Below, one piece after another: positions 1 through 7,464 of a DNA stretch of 11,920 nucleotides (its first letter is position 1; each line of letters starts with the position of its first letter). Origin of the DNA: DATJPR01 sp035506295 (GTDB lineage: Bacteria > Bacteroidota > Ignavibacteria > UBA10030 > UBA6906); assembly GCA_035506295.1 (NCBI GenBank), contig DATJPR010000034.1, positions 1-11,920 on the forward strand, in the 5' to 3' direction. The notes under the pieces are model-generated. The model did not search any database and was not told where the DNA came from. It saw nothing but the letters and a program-made list of their open reading frames with translations. The translations under genes were made by a program, and so were the position numbers.

Positions 1-1
1 G

Positions 2-1306
2 CCCGCCGATGCGTTCCCGCCCGTCGACACGCTCCCGCCGGTTGCCTCCGGCTACAGCCTTCCCCCGGACCAGGGGAAGATCGCAGAGGTGGCCGCCGGT
101 TCGCGCCACTATGCGGAAGCCCTCTGGTGGGGTTTCAACGATGTGGATGTAACCTCGGCCGTGCGCGATGCGATCCACTCCCGGGCCGACACGATTCACT
201 TCAGCCGCTTGGGATACACCTGGTATATCGACAGTGTTGTGGTCCCATCGAACAAGACCATCCTGCTGGATTCCGGCGTCGTGATCAAGACGGTGAAGCT
301 GGGGCAAATGGGGGAATATGCCTGTCTGTTCAGTTTGTATGATGTGCACAACGTCACCATCCTCGGCCGTGGGGCAAGCATCATCGGCAGGAACGACGAA
401 TGGACGAGCGCGCCGTACACCGGCGGAGCAAACGGTCAACACCGTCACGGGATCGCGATGCTGGGGTGTACGAACATCTTGATCCAGGGAGTCGCCGTCT
501 CGAAGATGGACGACGGGTTCTACGTCGGCGCCTCCTGGTCGGGAGGGCAGACGTATTCCGACCAGATTCGCATCATCGGCTGTGAAGCCGATTCCAGCAG
601 ACGAGAAGGGCTGGGGATTGTGTCCGTGCGCAATACCCTGGTTGACTCATGCGTCTTCAAACATACGAAAGGGGTGGGCTCCCAGGCCGGAACATCGTTC
701 GGCACGAACGGCGACAGCGATGACTTCTACAAGGTTACGGTTTCAAACTCAGAGCTCTACGGCAACGTCTACGGAATGTGCCTGAGTCTCTGGGCCTATA
801 CGAAGAGTCACACTCCGCAGATAGAGGTCTACTGGGATCATAACTACTACCACGACAATGCAGGCGGCTCATGCCTTTGCAGCGGTCCTTCGACCCCTGT
901 GCCGAACCTGGGATTCCTTTCCCTTTCCGACAATGTTACCAGGGGGGCGTTCATCGTTCAGAATCCTCCTGTCTATTATGAGATAGACAGCGTCAAGGCA
1001 GGAACCTCTGTGCCAGGAACAAGGCCGGGAACGGGAGCGCCGTCATCCTTCGTGTTGGCGCAGAACTCTCCGAATCCGTTCAATCCCAGCACGACCATCC
1101 AGTACGGATTGCCGAAGGCCTCCAGCGTCGAGCTTACGGTATACGATATGCTGGGAAGAGCGGTCGCGACTCTTGTGAATGAAACCCAGTCCGCCGGGTT
1201 CCATGAAGTGAAGTTCGACGCCGCCCGGCTTGCGTCGGGAGTCTATCTCTATCGGCTTCAGGCCGGAAGTTTCGTTGCCACGAAGGGATGCCTGCTCGTC
1301 CGATAA
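2..1306 (+). CDS. T9SS-exported right-handed parallel beta-helix protein (5' end outside window)
   Basis: The frame is open from the left edge (phase starting at base 2) to TAA at 1304-1306, so the start codon and signal peptide lie outside. The GTG at 89 is probably an internal valine, because the codons before it read as a proline-rich linker. The body, about 110-1000, has short repeated beta-strand/turn units (RHGIAMLGCTN, DDGFYVGAS, GLGIVSVRNTLVDSC), as in pectate-lyase-fold or carbohydrate-active beta-helix proteins. From about 1046 comes a type A T9SS sorting domain with NSPNPFNPSTTIQYGLP, YDMLGRAV, SGVYLYRL and a basic KGCLLVR end. Such domains direct outer-membrane transit by T9SS, followed by release or surface attachment. 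The substrate is unknown; a polysaccharide lyase, epimerase or binding role is inference. It is a clear paralogue of the minus-strand gene at 1315-2361, sharing ALWWGF, LDSGV, LGCTN and the DSC...QAG block. Confidence 0.9.
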   Translation, partial: PADAFPPVDTLPPVASGYSLPPDQGKIAEVAAGSRHYAEALWWGFNDVDVTSAVRDAIHSRADTIHFSRLGYTWYIDSVVVPSNKTILLDSGVVIKTVKLGQMGEYACLFSLYDVHNVTILGRGASIIGRNDEWTSAPYTGGANGQHRHGIAMLGCTNILIQGVAVSKMDDGFYVGASWSGGQTYSDQIRIIGCEADSSRREGLGIVSVRNTLVDSCVFKHTKGVGSQAGTSFGTNGDSDDFYKVTVSNSELYGNVYGMCLSLWAYTKSHTPQIEVYWDHNYYHDNAGGSCLCSGPSTPVPNLGFLSLSDNVTRGAFIVQNPPVYYEIDSVKAGTSVPGTRPGTGAPSSFVLAQNSPNPFNPSTTIQYGLPKASSVELTVYDMLGRAVATLVNETQSAGFHEVKFDAARLASGVYLYRLQAGSFVATKGCLLVR

Positions 1307-1314
1307 GCTCGCGA

Positions 1315-2361
1315 CTAGTGGTCGAGAATGGCGATATCGCCTGCATTGTACATCGTGGTGTCGCCGTACAGGTGATTCTCGATCAGTCTCACATAACCCC
1401 GGTTGCCTTGTGGTGAGGGGGGGCCATTGAAGCAGATGGCTCCTCCTCCGTTGCCGATCACCGTGCAGTTGGCGATCGTGATCGACATGAGCTGGGATCG
1501 ACTCGTGAAGTTCCATGGAGAAACGATGATCCCGAAGTACGCGTTGCTCACGATGGAACTGTTCGTCAACTCACAGTCGATCAGGCTTTCGTTGTCGTAG
1601 TTCGGTTCGAAGTCAATTCCTGCCTGCGGCGGTATTCCCCTCGTGTTCATCAGCGTACAGCTGTCGATCCGGAGGGTCCGCACACTGATGACACTGATGC
1701 CATTCCGGTAGTTGCCATCGCACGTCACGTGCTTTATAGTGATGTTCCGGCATTCCACTTTGCTATCGCTGCGGCCGACGTAGATGCCGTCTCCGCCGCT
1801 GTTCATTAATCGCAACCCCTCGACGTAGACGTTCGTGCATCCCAGGAGGGCCAGACAGTGCCTCCATTGGGATGGAGCATACGGCCGACTCTCATAATCC
1901 TCCTTCCGCATTTGCACAGAAGCATTCGTGGCGTCGATTTCCAGGCTTGAGCACTCGTATGCTTTGAGCAACGCCGCTGTCGGGTCCAGGAACGAGCCGG
2001 GTATCGCGGCAACCGTCACTCCGGAATCGAGAATAAGCCGCAAATCCGACCGCAGCGTCAGGGGTTGAACATACCACGGGAGTCCTACGCACGGAATCCT
2101 CACCTCTTTTGCGGGGGAGTTGATGGCCGCCTGGATCATGGCGGTGGCGTCCATGGCATCGAAGCCCCACCAGAGGGCGTTTGCTTCAGTGCGCTTCCCC
2201 TCGAACACTTCGCGTATTGCCGTCGAGTCCACCGACACAGCGGGGGCGATGCGCGGCGAATTGACGCCGTTGCATGCAAGGCCGCTCAAAGCACAGCTGA
2301 GTGCCAGCGCGAGTATGACACCGCGTCCTTCCACCGGGTATGATTTCTCATTGCGTGTCAT
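1315..2361 (-). CDS. Secreted (possible lipoprotein) right-handed parallel beta-helix protein
   Basis: This 348-residue protein starts at ATG 2361 and ends at TAG 1315-1317. The N-terminus is basic and then hydrophobic (VILALALSCALSGLAC, residues 15-30), which looks like a signal peptide. Cys30 could be lipidated, but GLAC is not a canonical lipobox (Gly at -3), so a soluble periplasmic form is also possible. There is no T9SS domain. The body carries beta-helix units with RHCLALLGCTNVYVEGL (167-183), GGDGIYVG (189-196) and QAGIDFEPN (246-254). The acidic residues in the last motif are candidate catalytic or metal ligands. The start overlaps the end of the GT2 gene by 14 nt, making this the last gene of the polysaccharide operon, so action on the exported glycan is likely (inference). 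The upstream ribosome site is weak, which suggests translational coupling. Its paralogue is the convergent plus-strand gene at 2-1306. Confidence 0.88.
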   Translation of the reverse strand: MTRNEKSYPVEGRGVILALALSCALSGLACNGVNSPRIAPAVSVDSTAIREVFEGKRTEANALWWGFDAMDATAMIQAAINSPAKEVRIPCVGLPWYVQPLTLRSDLRLILDSGVTVAAIPGSFLDPTAALLKAYECSSLEIDATNASVQMRKEDYESRPYAPSQWRHCLALLGCTNVYVEGLRLMNSGGDGIYVGRSDSKVECRNITIKHVTCDGNYRNGISVISVRTLRIDSCTLMNTRGIPPQAGIDFEPNYDNESLIDCELTNSSIVSNAYFGIIVSPWNFTSRSQLMSITIANCTVIGNGGGAICFNGPPSPQGNRGYVRLIENHLYGDTTMYNAGDIAILDH

Positions 2362-3265
2362 CGTCAGGGGGGCCCCCGGTATCGACTGCCAGAGACGCCG
2401 CGCCGGAAATCAAGCCGATCTCCGCCTCGATCATCGCGCCGGTTTCTCCGCTCAAGGGCTCAAATCTCCGCCGGACGAAAAGCTGCCGCGATCCGAAAGC
2501 AAACGAACCCGCGATGGCAGCCAGCTTCAAGGTTTGGACCGCGGATTCCCGAAGCGCTCCCAGCGGCCTTCCGTTTTGCAGATAGTACCGGCAGCTGAAC
2601 CAGCCCGCCTCCGTTCGCGCCTTCAGCTGGTTTCGTAAATTGTATGATTGATACACGCGGTAGAAATACAGGGGGTCGGGAACGTTCGCGAATGTGCTGG
2701 AGGCGTAGGACCGGATCCACAGCTCGATATCCTCTGCCCGCATCACTGTCGAGTCGTATCTGTTCTTCTCAAACCATGCCTTCCTGCCAACCACGGTGGC
2801 GTGCGCGAGCCCTACCCCTCGCGGAAGTCTTGCGCAAATGGCGCCATGGTCGGAGGGAGGCGAGTACACGCCGACCGGATGGCCGCCGGCGTCCAGATAG
2901 CACATTCCCGTCCCGACAACGTCCACGTCCGCACGCTCCTCCAAATATGCCACCTGTCTCTCGATGCGCGTATGACTGCACAAATCATCCGCGTCCATTC
3001 GCGCGATATACTTCCCCCGCGACATGGCGATGATCTGATTCAACCGGGATGAAAGATTCAGGTGTGTCCCATCGCTTTCGATTCTTATCCGCGAGTCCTT
3101 GAAGGTTTTCGCTACCTCGATGCTGTTGTCTGTCGAACCGTCGTCGACCAGAATGAGCTCGAGGTTCTCATGCGTTTGCCGGAGAACCGAGACGATGGCA
3201 TCTCCTAAAGTCCGGGAGGCGTTCCGGAAGGGGATTCCGACGCTCACCAGAGGGAGGTCACGCAT
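2348..3265 (-). CDS. Family 2 (GT-A) glycosyltransferase
   Basis: Predicted to transfer a sugar from a nucleotide donor to the growing lipid-linked repeat unit at the cytoplasmic face. The 305-residue product begins MRDLPLVSVGIPFRN, the classic first strand of GT2 enzymes. It contains VDDGSTD (residues 40-46, nucleotide binding), ARMDADD (88-94, DXD-type metal site) and MRAEDIELWIR (175-185, the ED motif that usually carries the catalytic base). The fold is complete at the usual length, and no transmembrane segment is evident, so it is probably soluble or peripheral. I chose ATG 3265 over the longer ATG 3289 because GGGAGG lies 7 nt before it and nothing similar precedes 3289. It then overlaps the GT4 stop by 8 nt and the following beta-helix gene by 14 nt. 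Donor and linkage cannot be read from the sequence. Confidence 0.93.
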   Translation of the reverse strand: MRDLPLVSVGIPFRNASRTLGDAIVSVLRQTHENLELILVDDGSTDNSIEVAKTFKDSRIRIESDGTHLNLSSRLNQIIAMSRGKYIARMDADDLCSHTRIERQVAYLEERADVDVVGTGMCYLDAGGHPVGVYSPPSDHGAICARLPRGVGLAHATVVGRKAWFEKNRYDSTVMRAEDIELWIRSYASSTFANVPDPLYFYRVYQSYNLRNQLKARTEAGWFSCRYYLQNGRPLGALRESAVQTLKLAAIAGSFAFGSRQLFVRRRFEPLSGETGAMIEAEIGLISGAASLAVDTGGPPDDDTQ

Positions 3266-4496
3266 GTCCCGTCCTCCCTGCTCCAGCATGGCTCAGGATA
3301 TCCATGAACTGCCCGGCCTGTTCTTCTATCGTGAAGCGAGACCTGACCGTCTGCATGGCGTGGCCGCCCATGACTCTTCGTGCGGTGGGATCACGGAGTT
3401 TTTCCAGCGCCAGGGCAATGTCTTCCCAATGGCCGCGTTCGACGAGAAACCCGTCCCTGCCGTTGGTGATCACGTCCGGCACGCCGCCGACCGCGGTACA
3501 GATGGAGGGAAGGCCAAGCAGCATGGCTTCGAGAAGCGACCGTGGAAGGCCTTCGGAGTCCGAGGTCAGAAGGAAAACGTTGGCTGCTTTCATGATCGCC
3601 GGTACATCGTTTCGCCAGCCGAGGAAATGGACTTTCTCCGACACGCCCAAATCTCGGGCAAGTGTGCGAAGGGAGTTTTCGTAGTCAAGCGACAATCTGT
3701 TTGGGGTGTCCCCACAGATCCACATCGTGCTGTCATCATGCTTCGTGGCGTAGGCTGCGAACCCACGGATCGCCACCGCATGCGCTTTCACCGGGATCAG
3801 CGTCGCCGGCATCACGATTCGCACGGAGGCGTCGATGTCCGGCAGCGGACTCTGCAGATGCGGCACGCTTTCGGATTCGATCACATCGACCCCGTTCTGT
3901 GCCAGGAACAGCCGTTCTCTGTCCCACCCATAGCGGATGAAGAGGTCAATTGAGGCTCTGTTGTTGCATACCACTGCGTCGAGCCCCTCCCAATCGCGTC
4001 TCATCAGGCTTGACGGCCTGGGATGGGCGCCCCGGATGAAATACACCGTCGGGTATAGCTTCCCGACCGCTCTTCGGACGGCGAACAACGCTTTCTCGCA
4101 ATCGATCCAAATGAAGGAGGGGTGCAATTCAGTCAATGCTCGCCGGAGTTGGACGATGACCTTCAAGTATTCCAGACTCGACGCCGCCATCCTTGCCGAT
4201 CGGGTAAGAGGATTTCGGCCTCCGATTATTTGCCACCGTGCGCCCGGCAGCAGCACCCTGTTCGGAATCCCGGATTCCCGAAGAGCCGAAAGGAATTCCC
4301 GGCACCCGCCATAGAAATCGAGACACGACACCGGCGCGGATTTCCCGAGTTCACGGAGAAGCGCGATCGAACTCTGAAGCGAGCCGCCGAAGTGCGTCAC
4401 CGGGATGACATACACGATCGGCCGGTCGATCGCGTTCGCCCGGATGGTCCGAGACGGCGGTGTCTGCGTTTTCTCGACATTTCCGACAAGAGGCAT
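3258..4496 (-). CDS. Family 4 (GT-B) glycosyltransferase
   Basis: Predicted retaining glycosyltransferase acting on the lipid-linked repeat unit in the cytoplasm. The 412-residue product has an N-terminal Rossmann domain opening with IVYVIPVTHFGGSLQS, whose GG at 37-38 is the usual glycine loop. The C-terminal donor domain has IVMPATLIPVKA (about 227-238), FLGWRNDVPAIMKAANVFLLTSDSEG, and the EX7E motif E315/E323 within EGLPRSLLEAM. These are followed by GLPSICTAVGGVPDVI and GFLVERG, all hallmarks of GT4. The frame also has GTG at 4502, overlapping the wzy stop by 4 nt. ATG 4496 is preferred because GGGAG sits 9 nt before it, against only 3 nt before the GTG. Either way the gene is tightly coupled to wzy upstream and overlaps GT2 downstream. 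Sugar specificity is unknown. Confidence 0.93.
   Translation of the reverse strand: MPLVGNVEKTQTPPSRTIRANAIDRPIVYVIPVTHFGGSLQSSIALLRELGKSAPVSCLDFYGGCREFLSALRESGIPNRVLLPGARWQIIGGRNPLTRSARMAASSLEYLKVIVQLRRALTELHPSFIWIDCEKALFAVRRAVGKLYPTVYFIRGAHPRPSSLMRRDWEGLDAVVCNNRASIDLFIRYGWDRERLFLAQNGVDVIESESVPHLQSPLPDIDASVRIVMPATLIPVKAHAVAIRGFAAYATKHDDSTMWICGDTPNRLSLDYENSLRTLARDLGVSEKVHFLGWRNDVPAIMKAANVFLLTSDSEGLPRSLLEAMLLGLPSICTAVGGVPDVITNGRDGFLVERGHWEDIALALEKLRDPTARRVMGGHAMQTVRSRFTIEEQAGQFMDILSHAGAGRTGHA
3273..3278 (-). promoter_or_regulatory. Ribosome binding site of the GT2 gene
   Basis: On the minus strand this reads GGGAGG, followed by a 7-nt spacer and ATG at 3265. It lies inside the 3' end of the GT4 gene and decides the GT2 start in favour of 3265. 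Confidence 0.7.
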
Positions 4497-4498
4497 GA

Positions 4499-6094
4499 TC
4501 ACAGACTCCCATCCGCGTGGGATGATGCTGCAACCTGGGAATCCGCGGCAACTTCACCGGTCGGATCGGATTTCGTCGCAGAGACAACGAGCACGACGAG
4601 CGGCAGCGCGAATTTGAAAAGCGATATCGCAGCGATATTATCGGAGTCGTTGACGAGAAGAAGAAAAAGCAACATCACGACGAACGGGACCAGGAACAAT
4701 CGGATATCGTGCGTGTCAAGCCTCTCGATGAAATGACGGGTTCTGCCGACGATGAGCCCCCAGAGAAGATAGGCAATCGGAACCCCCAACAACCCGAAGT
4801 TCAGCATTGCCTCCCCGGCCAGTCCGTAGATGCGCGTTGATCTGCGGCCGAGGCTGTGTCTCAGAACATAATCCTCCGTCCTGTACGATCGTGGCCCGTC
4901 AAGGAGGGCGGTTCCGGCGATCACCTTGCCGGGATCTTCAGGCCTGCCCGCCCACAATGCCTTCGGGATGAAGGGGGCAAACGACCAGAGGTACGTACTG
5001 CCGTACGAAAGACCGTACTCCCACGGCTTCGTGACGATGACATACGCCTCGGCGGCCTGAACATCGGCGCGGCTGAGGTCCCCGACAAACAGAGAAAAGA
5101 AATCCCGGTGGCTTGCCGCTTCCATATCCGTCAGTGACTCCGAGTCCTTGGCGTAGTCCAGGACCTGTCCGCCGAGAGATTTGTAAAACCCCAGGAAGTA
5201 CATATAGACGATGAACGGGATTATCCCGAGCAGCATGTACTTCGCGGAGAGAGGCCGCCAGAAGAAGTGGATCACGCCAAGTGTCCAGAATCCGGTCCAT
5301 ATCACCGAATTTCTGCTCCCACTGAGGCCGGTGATCAGGAACTGCATGCTTATGACCACGACAAGAACAAGTGCGACATTGAGCGGCGAGGCGAGAGTGC
5401 TCGAGCCGCCTTTGCGCAAGAACGTCATGGCCATCAGGACAAGGATGGGAACATACTGGCCAAGGACCATCAACGGGCCATATCCCGTAGGGGAATCGCC
5501 CAGTGCGCCGTGGACGCGTTCATTAATGTAGGTGGCGAATCCCCCCGAGCCGACAAAATAGATGATCTGACTGACGACGCAGGCGGCGAGGGCGACGGCA
5601 ACCGCAATTCTCGCCCTGCGGCCTCCGAGGCCCCAGGTCGATCTCGGAAATGTCCCCTTCGCAGATTCCGCCAGATGGCTTCCGAACTTGTAGAGAACCA
5701 GCCCGCCCAGGTTGAGCCACGCCATCAGCCCGAGCCAATAACGGGATTCAGGAACAACGGTGTCTTCCACACGAAAGGTCGGCCCGGAGCTCGCGAGCAG
5801 CAGCGGTGCGACAAGGAAGAAGTGCAGGCCGAGGAATCCGATCAGGCCGACGGGGTCGAACGGGTCAATCGTGCCCCGGATCCATGGGATGGCGTCGGCG
5901 GCGCAGAGAACGCCCGACAAGAACAGGGGAATCAGGAACCAGTCGAAATTTCTGCTGTCGATGAGACAAAAGAGAAAAATGACGGCGAAGGAGACGAGCA
6001 TGGACACAGCCAACTCGAGACCGTTCACCCGTGGAAAGAACCAGGTGGCGCGGCCGGTCCCGTTCATGTGTGCTTCGTGGCTATGCCGACCCAT
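4499..6094 (-). CDS. wzy: O-antigen/exopolysaccharide repeat-unit polymerase, Wzy-like
   Basis: Predicted multi-span inner-membrane polymerase that joins undecaprenyl-linked repeat units on the periplasmic side. The 531-residue protein has about ten to twelve hydrophobic segments and a large loop at about 302-420. Recognisable landmarks of the oligosaccharide repeat-unit polymerase group are TGLSGSRN (255-262), FIPKALWAGRPEDPG (375-389) and GEAMLNFGLLGV (427-438). The conserved arginines in these loops are thought to handle substrate in the family. Wzy proteins diverge strongly, so the call rests on topology, these motifs and the neighbouring wzx, wzc and glycosyltransferase genes. The start is uncertain: ATG 6094 and ATG 6067 (MNGTGRATWF) both lack a good ribosome site. 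The gene begins 25 bp after the wzx stop. The C-terminal tail is polar and about 25 residues long. Confidence 0.85.
   Translation of the reverse strand: MGRHSHEAHMNGTGRATWFFPRVNGLELAVSMLVSFAVIFLFCLIDSRNFDWFLIPLFLSGVLCAADAIPWIRGTIDPFDPVGLIGFLGLHFFLVAPLLLASSGPTFRVEDTVVPESRYWLGLMAWLNLGGLVLYKFGSHLAESAKGTFPRSTWGLGGRRARIAVAVALAACVVSQIIYFVGSGGFATYINERVHGALGDSPTGYGPLMVLGQYVPILVLMAMTFLRKGGSSTLASPLNVALVLVVVISMQFLITGLSGSRNSVIWTGFWTLGVIHFFWRPLSAKYMLLGIIPFIVYMYFLGFYKSLGGQVLDYAKDSESLTDMEAASHRDFFSLFVGDLSRADVQAAEAYVIVTKPWEYGLSYGSTYLWSFAPFIPKALWAGRPEDPGKVIAGTALLDGPRSYRTEDYVLRHSLGRRSTRIYGLAGEAMLNFGLLGVPIAYLLWGLIVGRTRHFIERLDTHDIRLFLVPFVVMLLFLLLVNDSDNIAAISLFKFALPLVVLVVSATKSDPTGEVAADSQVAASSHADGSL
4506..4510 (-). 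promoter_or_regulatory. Ribosome binding site of the GT4 gene
   Basis: GGGAG on the minus strand, within the last codons of wzy. It is 9 nt from ATG 4496 but only 3 nt from GTG 4502, which favours the ATG as the real start. Confidence 0.6.
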
Positions 6095-6119
6095 CGTTTC
6101 GTTCAGGCCGATTCGTGAT

Positions 6120-7439
6120 TCAGGAAATGGAGGGCTTCTGGCGCATCACGGACCAGAGGACGACTGCCAAAGCAGCCAGAAGGCCTGCAGTGTTGCCGCA
6201 CGTATAGGCGATCGCTGCCCCCGTGATGCCGAGTTGGGGGATCAGCAGGAAAGATGAAACGATGCATGAAGCCGCCGCAAAGAGATAGACCGGCAATTGT
6301 ACCGAGAACATGCGGGCGGCGCTCAGAATCACATTCATGCATGAGAACAAAATCAGCGCCGCGCCGCCGACAAGCAACAGGACGAGCACGCCGGCATACG
6401 CACTGTAGGCGGGCGTAAACATGAGAGAGAGAATCTGGCGTCCGAACAGCGCCCCCACAGCGATTCCCGCGACCCCTGTTGCCAGGCCGATCGAGACAAG
6501 CCGGCGAACCAGATGTCGAAACTGCGGGTAATCCTCCTGGTACGACTTCGCGAGCCGGGGCACGATCGACTGGGAGACGGCAATCATAAATGCGTCGCCG
6601 ACGACAAGCAGAGCCGAGAGCGCGGCAAAGTATCCCACCTGCGAAACCCCGGCCCATTGGTCGAGAATGAGCCGCGGAGCACTGGTGAGGACTGTCGTCA
6701 GCAGTGCTACGATCCCGAGCGGCAGGGAGATCCTGGCGATTTCCCAAATGCGCGGGACATCCCACCGGGCATGGAGGGAGAAATGCCTGGGCTGTGCATC
6801 GCCGGAGCTCGCGGAGGCGAGGACTCTGCGGCTCACGGGAAGGTCGTACAAGTAGAGCGTGAGGACCCGGCCGGCGGTCAGGGCAAGCAAAGCGACGGCA
6901 AGATTGGCGGTCAGGATAAATGCAATGCAAAACAACGCAACACCCGCGAGGCCGTTGAGCATGTGCGAAATTGCGATGAGGTTCATCATCTCGCGCTTTT
7001 GCATGACTGCCAGGAAGAGTTCACGGAACGACATGATTCCGTAACTCAAGCCCAGGGCGGCGATCGCCATGCCCGTCGTGGCATCATACGCCGCGAAGCC
7101 AGCGATGGCGGCCCCCACGACAATGGCGATGGACGTCAGAACCTTGACGGCGTAGTAGTCATCGACGGAGTACTGATTCTTGCTGTCGGTGACCTGGACG
7201 AGAGACAGCTTCAAGCCGAAGAAGAGGTAGATGGGCAGGCCGACCGCCTGGGCGAGCGCGAATTCTCCGACGACGCTCGCCGCGCTGAGCTTCGTCAGGA
7301 GCACCAGCAGGACCCAGGAGAAGAACATCGATACCCCATTCCCGAGGAGTGCCCATGTCAGGTTTTGACGGAAACTGAGAGCCTCTTTTCCGAAAAGCCG
7401 GAGGTCGAGCGGCGAAGCGTTGACCCGGAGTCCATTCAT
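6120..7439 (-). CDS. wzx: Polysaccharide repeat-unit flippase, Wzx-like (MOP superfamily)
   Basis: Predicted to flip undecaprenyl-diphosphate-linked oligosaccharide across the inner membrane. The protein is 439 residues from ATG 7439 and almost wholly hydrophobic, with roughly twelve membrane segments. The first helix region, SFRQNLTWALLGNGVSMFF, and the following LVLLTKLSAASVVGEFALA are typical of the PST/Wzx branch. RISLPLGIVALLTTVLTSAP...QVGYFAALSAL resembles the family's second-half repeat. The open frame continues upstream to 7535 inside the kinase gene, but ATG 7439 is chosen because GAGG lies 10 nt before it, the extra residues do not look like Wzx, and it gives a clean 25-bp gap after the kinase stop. 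Its position between the chain-length kinase and the polymerase supports the role. Substrate is unknown. Confidence 0.9.
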   Translation of the reverse strand: MNGLRVNASPLDLRLFGKEALSFRQNLTWALLGNGVSMFFSWVLLVLLTKLSAASVVGEFALAQAVGLPIYLFFGLKLSLVQVTDSKNQYSVDDYYAVKVLTSIAIVVGAAIAGFAAYDATTGMAIAALGLSYGIMSFRELFLAVMQKREMMNLIAISHMLNGLAGVALFCIAFILTANLAVALLALTAGRVLTLYLYDLPVSRRVLASASSGDAQPRHFSLHARWDVPRIWEIARISLPLGIVALLTTVLTSAPRLILDQWAGVSQVGYFAALSALLVVGDAFMIAVSQSIVPRLAKSYQEDYPQFRHLVRRLVSIGLATGVAGIAVGALFGRQILSLMFTPAYSAYAGVLVLLLVGGAALILFSCMNVILSAARMFSVQLPVYLFAAASCIVSSFLLIPQLGITGAAIAYTCGNTAGLLAALAVVLWSVMRQKPSIS

Positions 7440-7449
7440 CGTTGACCAT

Positions 7450-7453
7450 CCTC
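7450..7453 (-). promoter_or_regulatory. Ribosome binding site of wzx
   Basis: GAGG on the minus strand, 10 nt before ATG 7439, in the short gap after the kinase stop codon. It supports 7439 rather than the upstream in-frame start at 7535. Confidence 0.5.
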
Positions 7454-7464
7454 GGCACGCAGGG

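Noticed and set aside
1308..1326. Possible bidirectional terminator hairpin at the convergent junction
   Set aside because: The stem is only two 3-bp blocks split by a bulge, with no T-run on either side.
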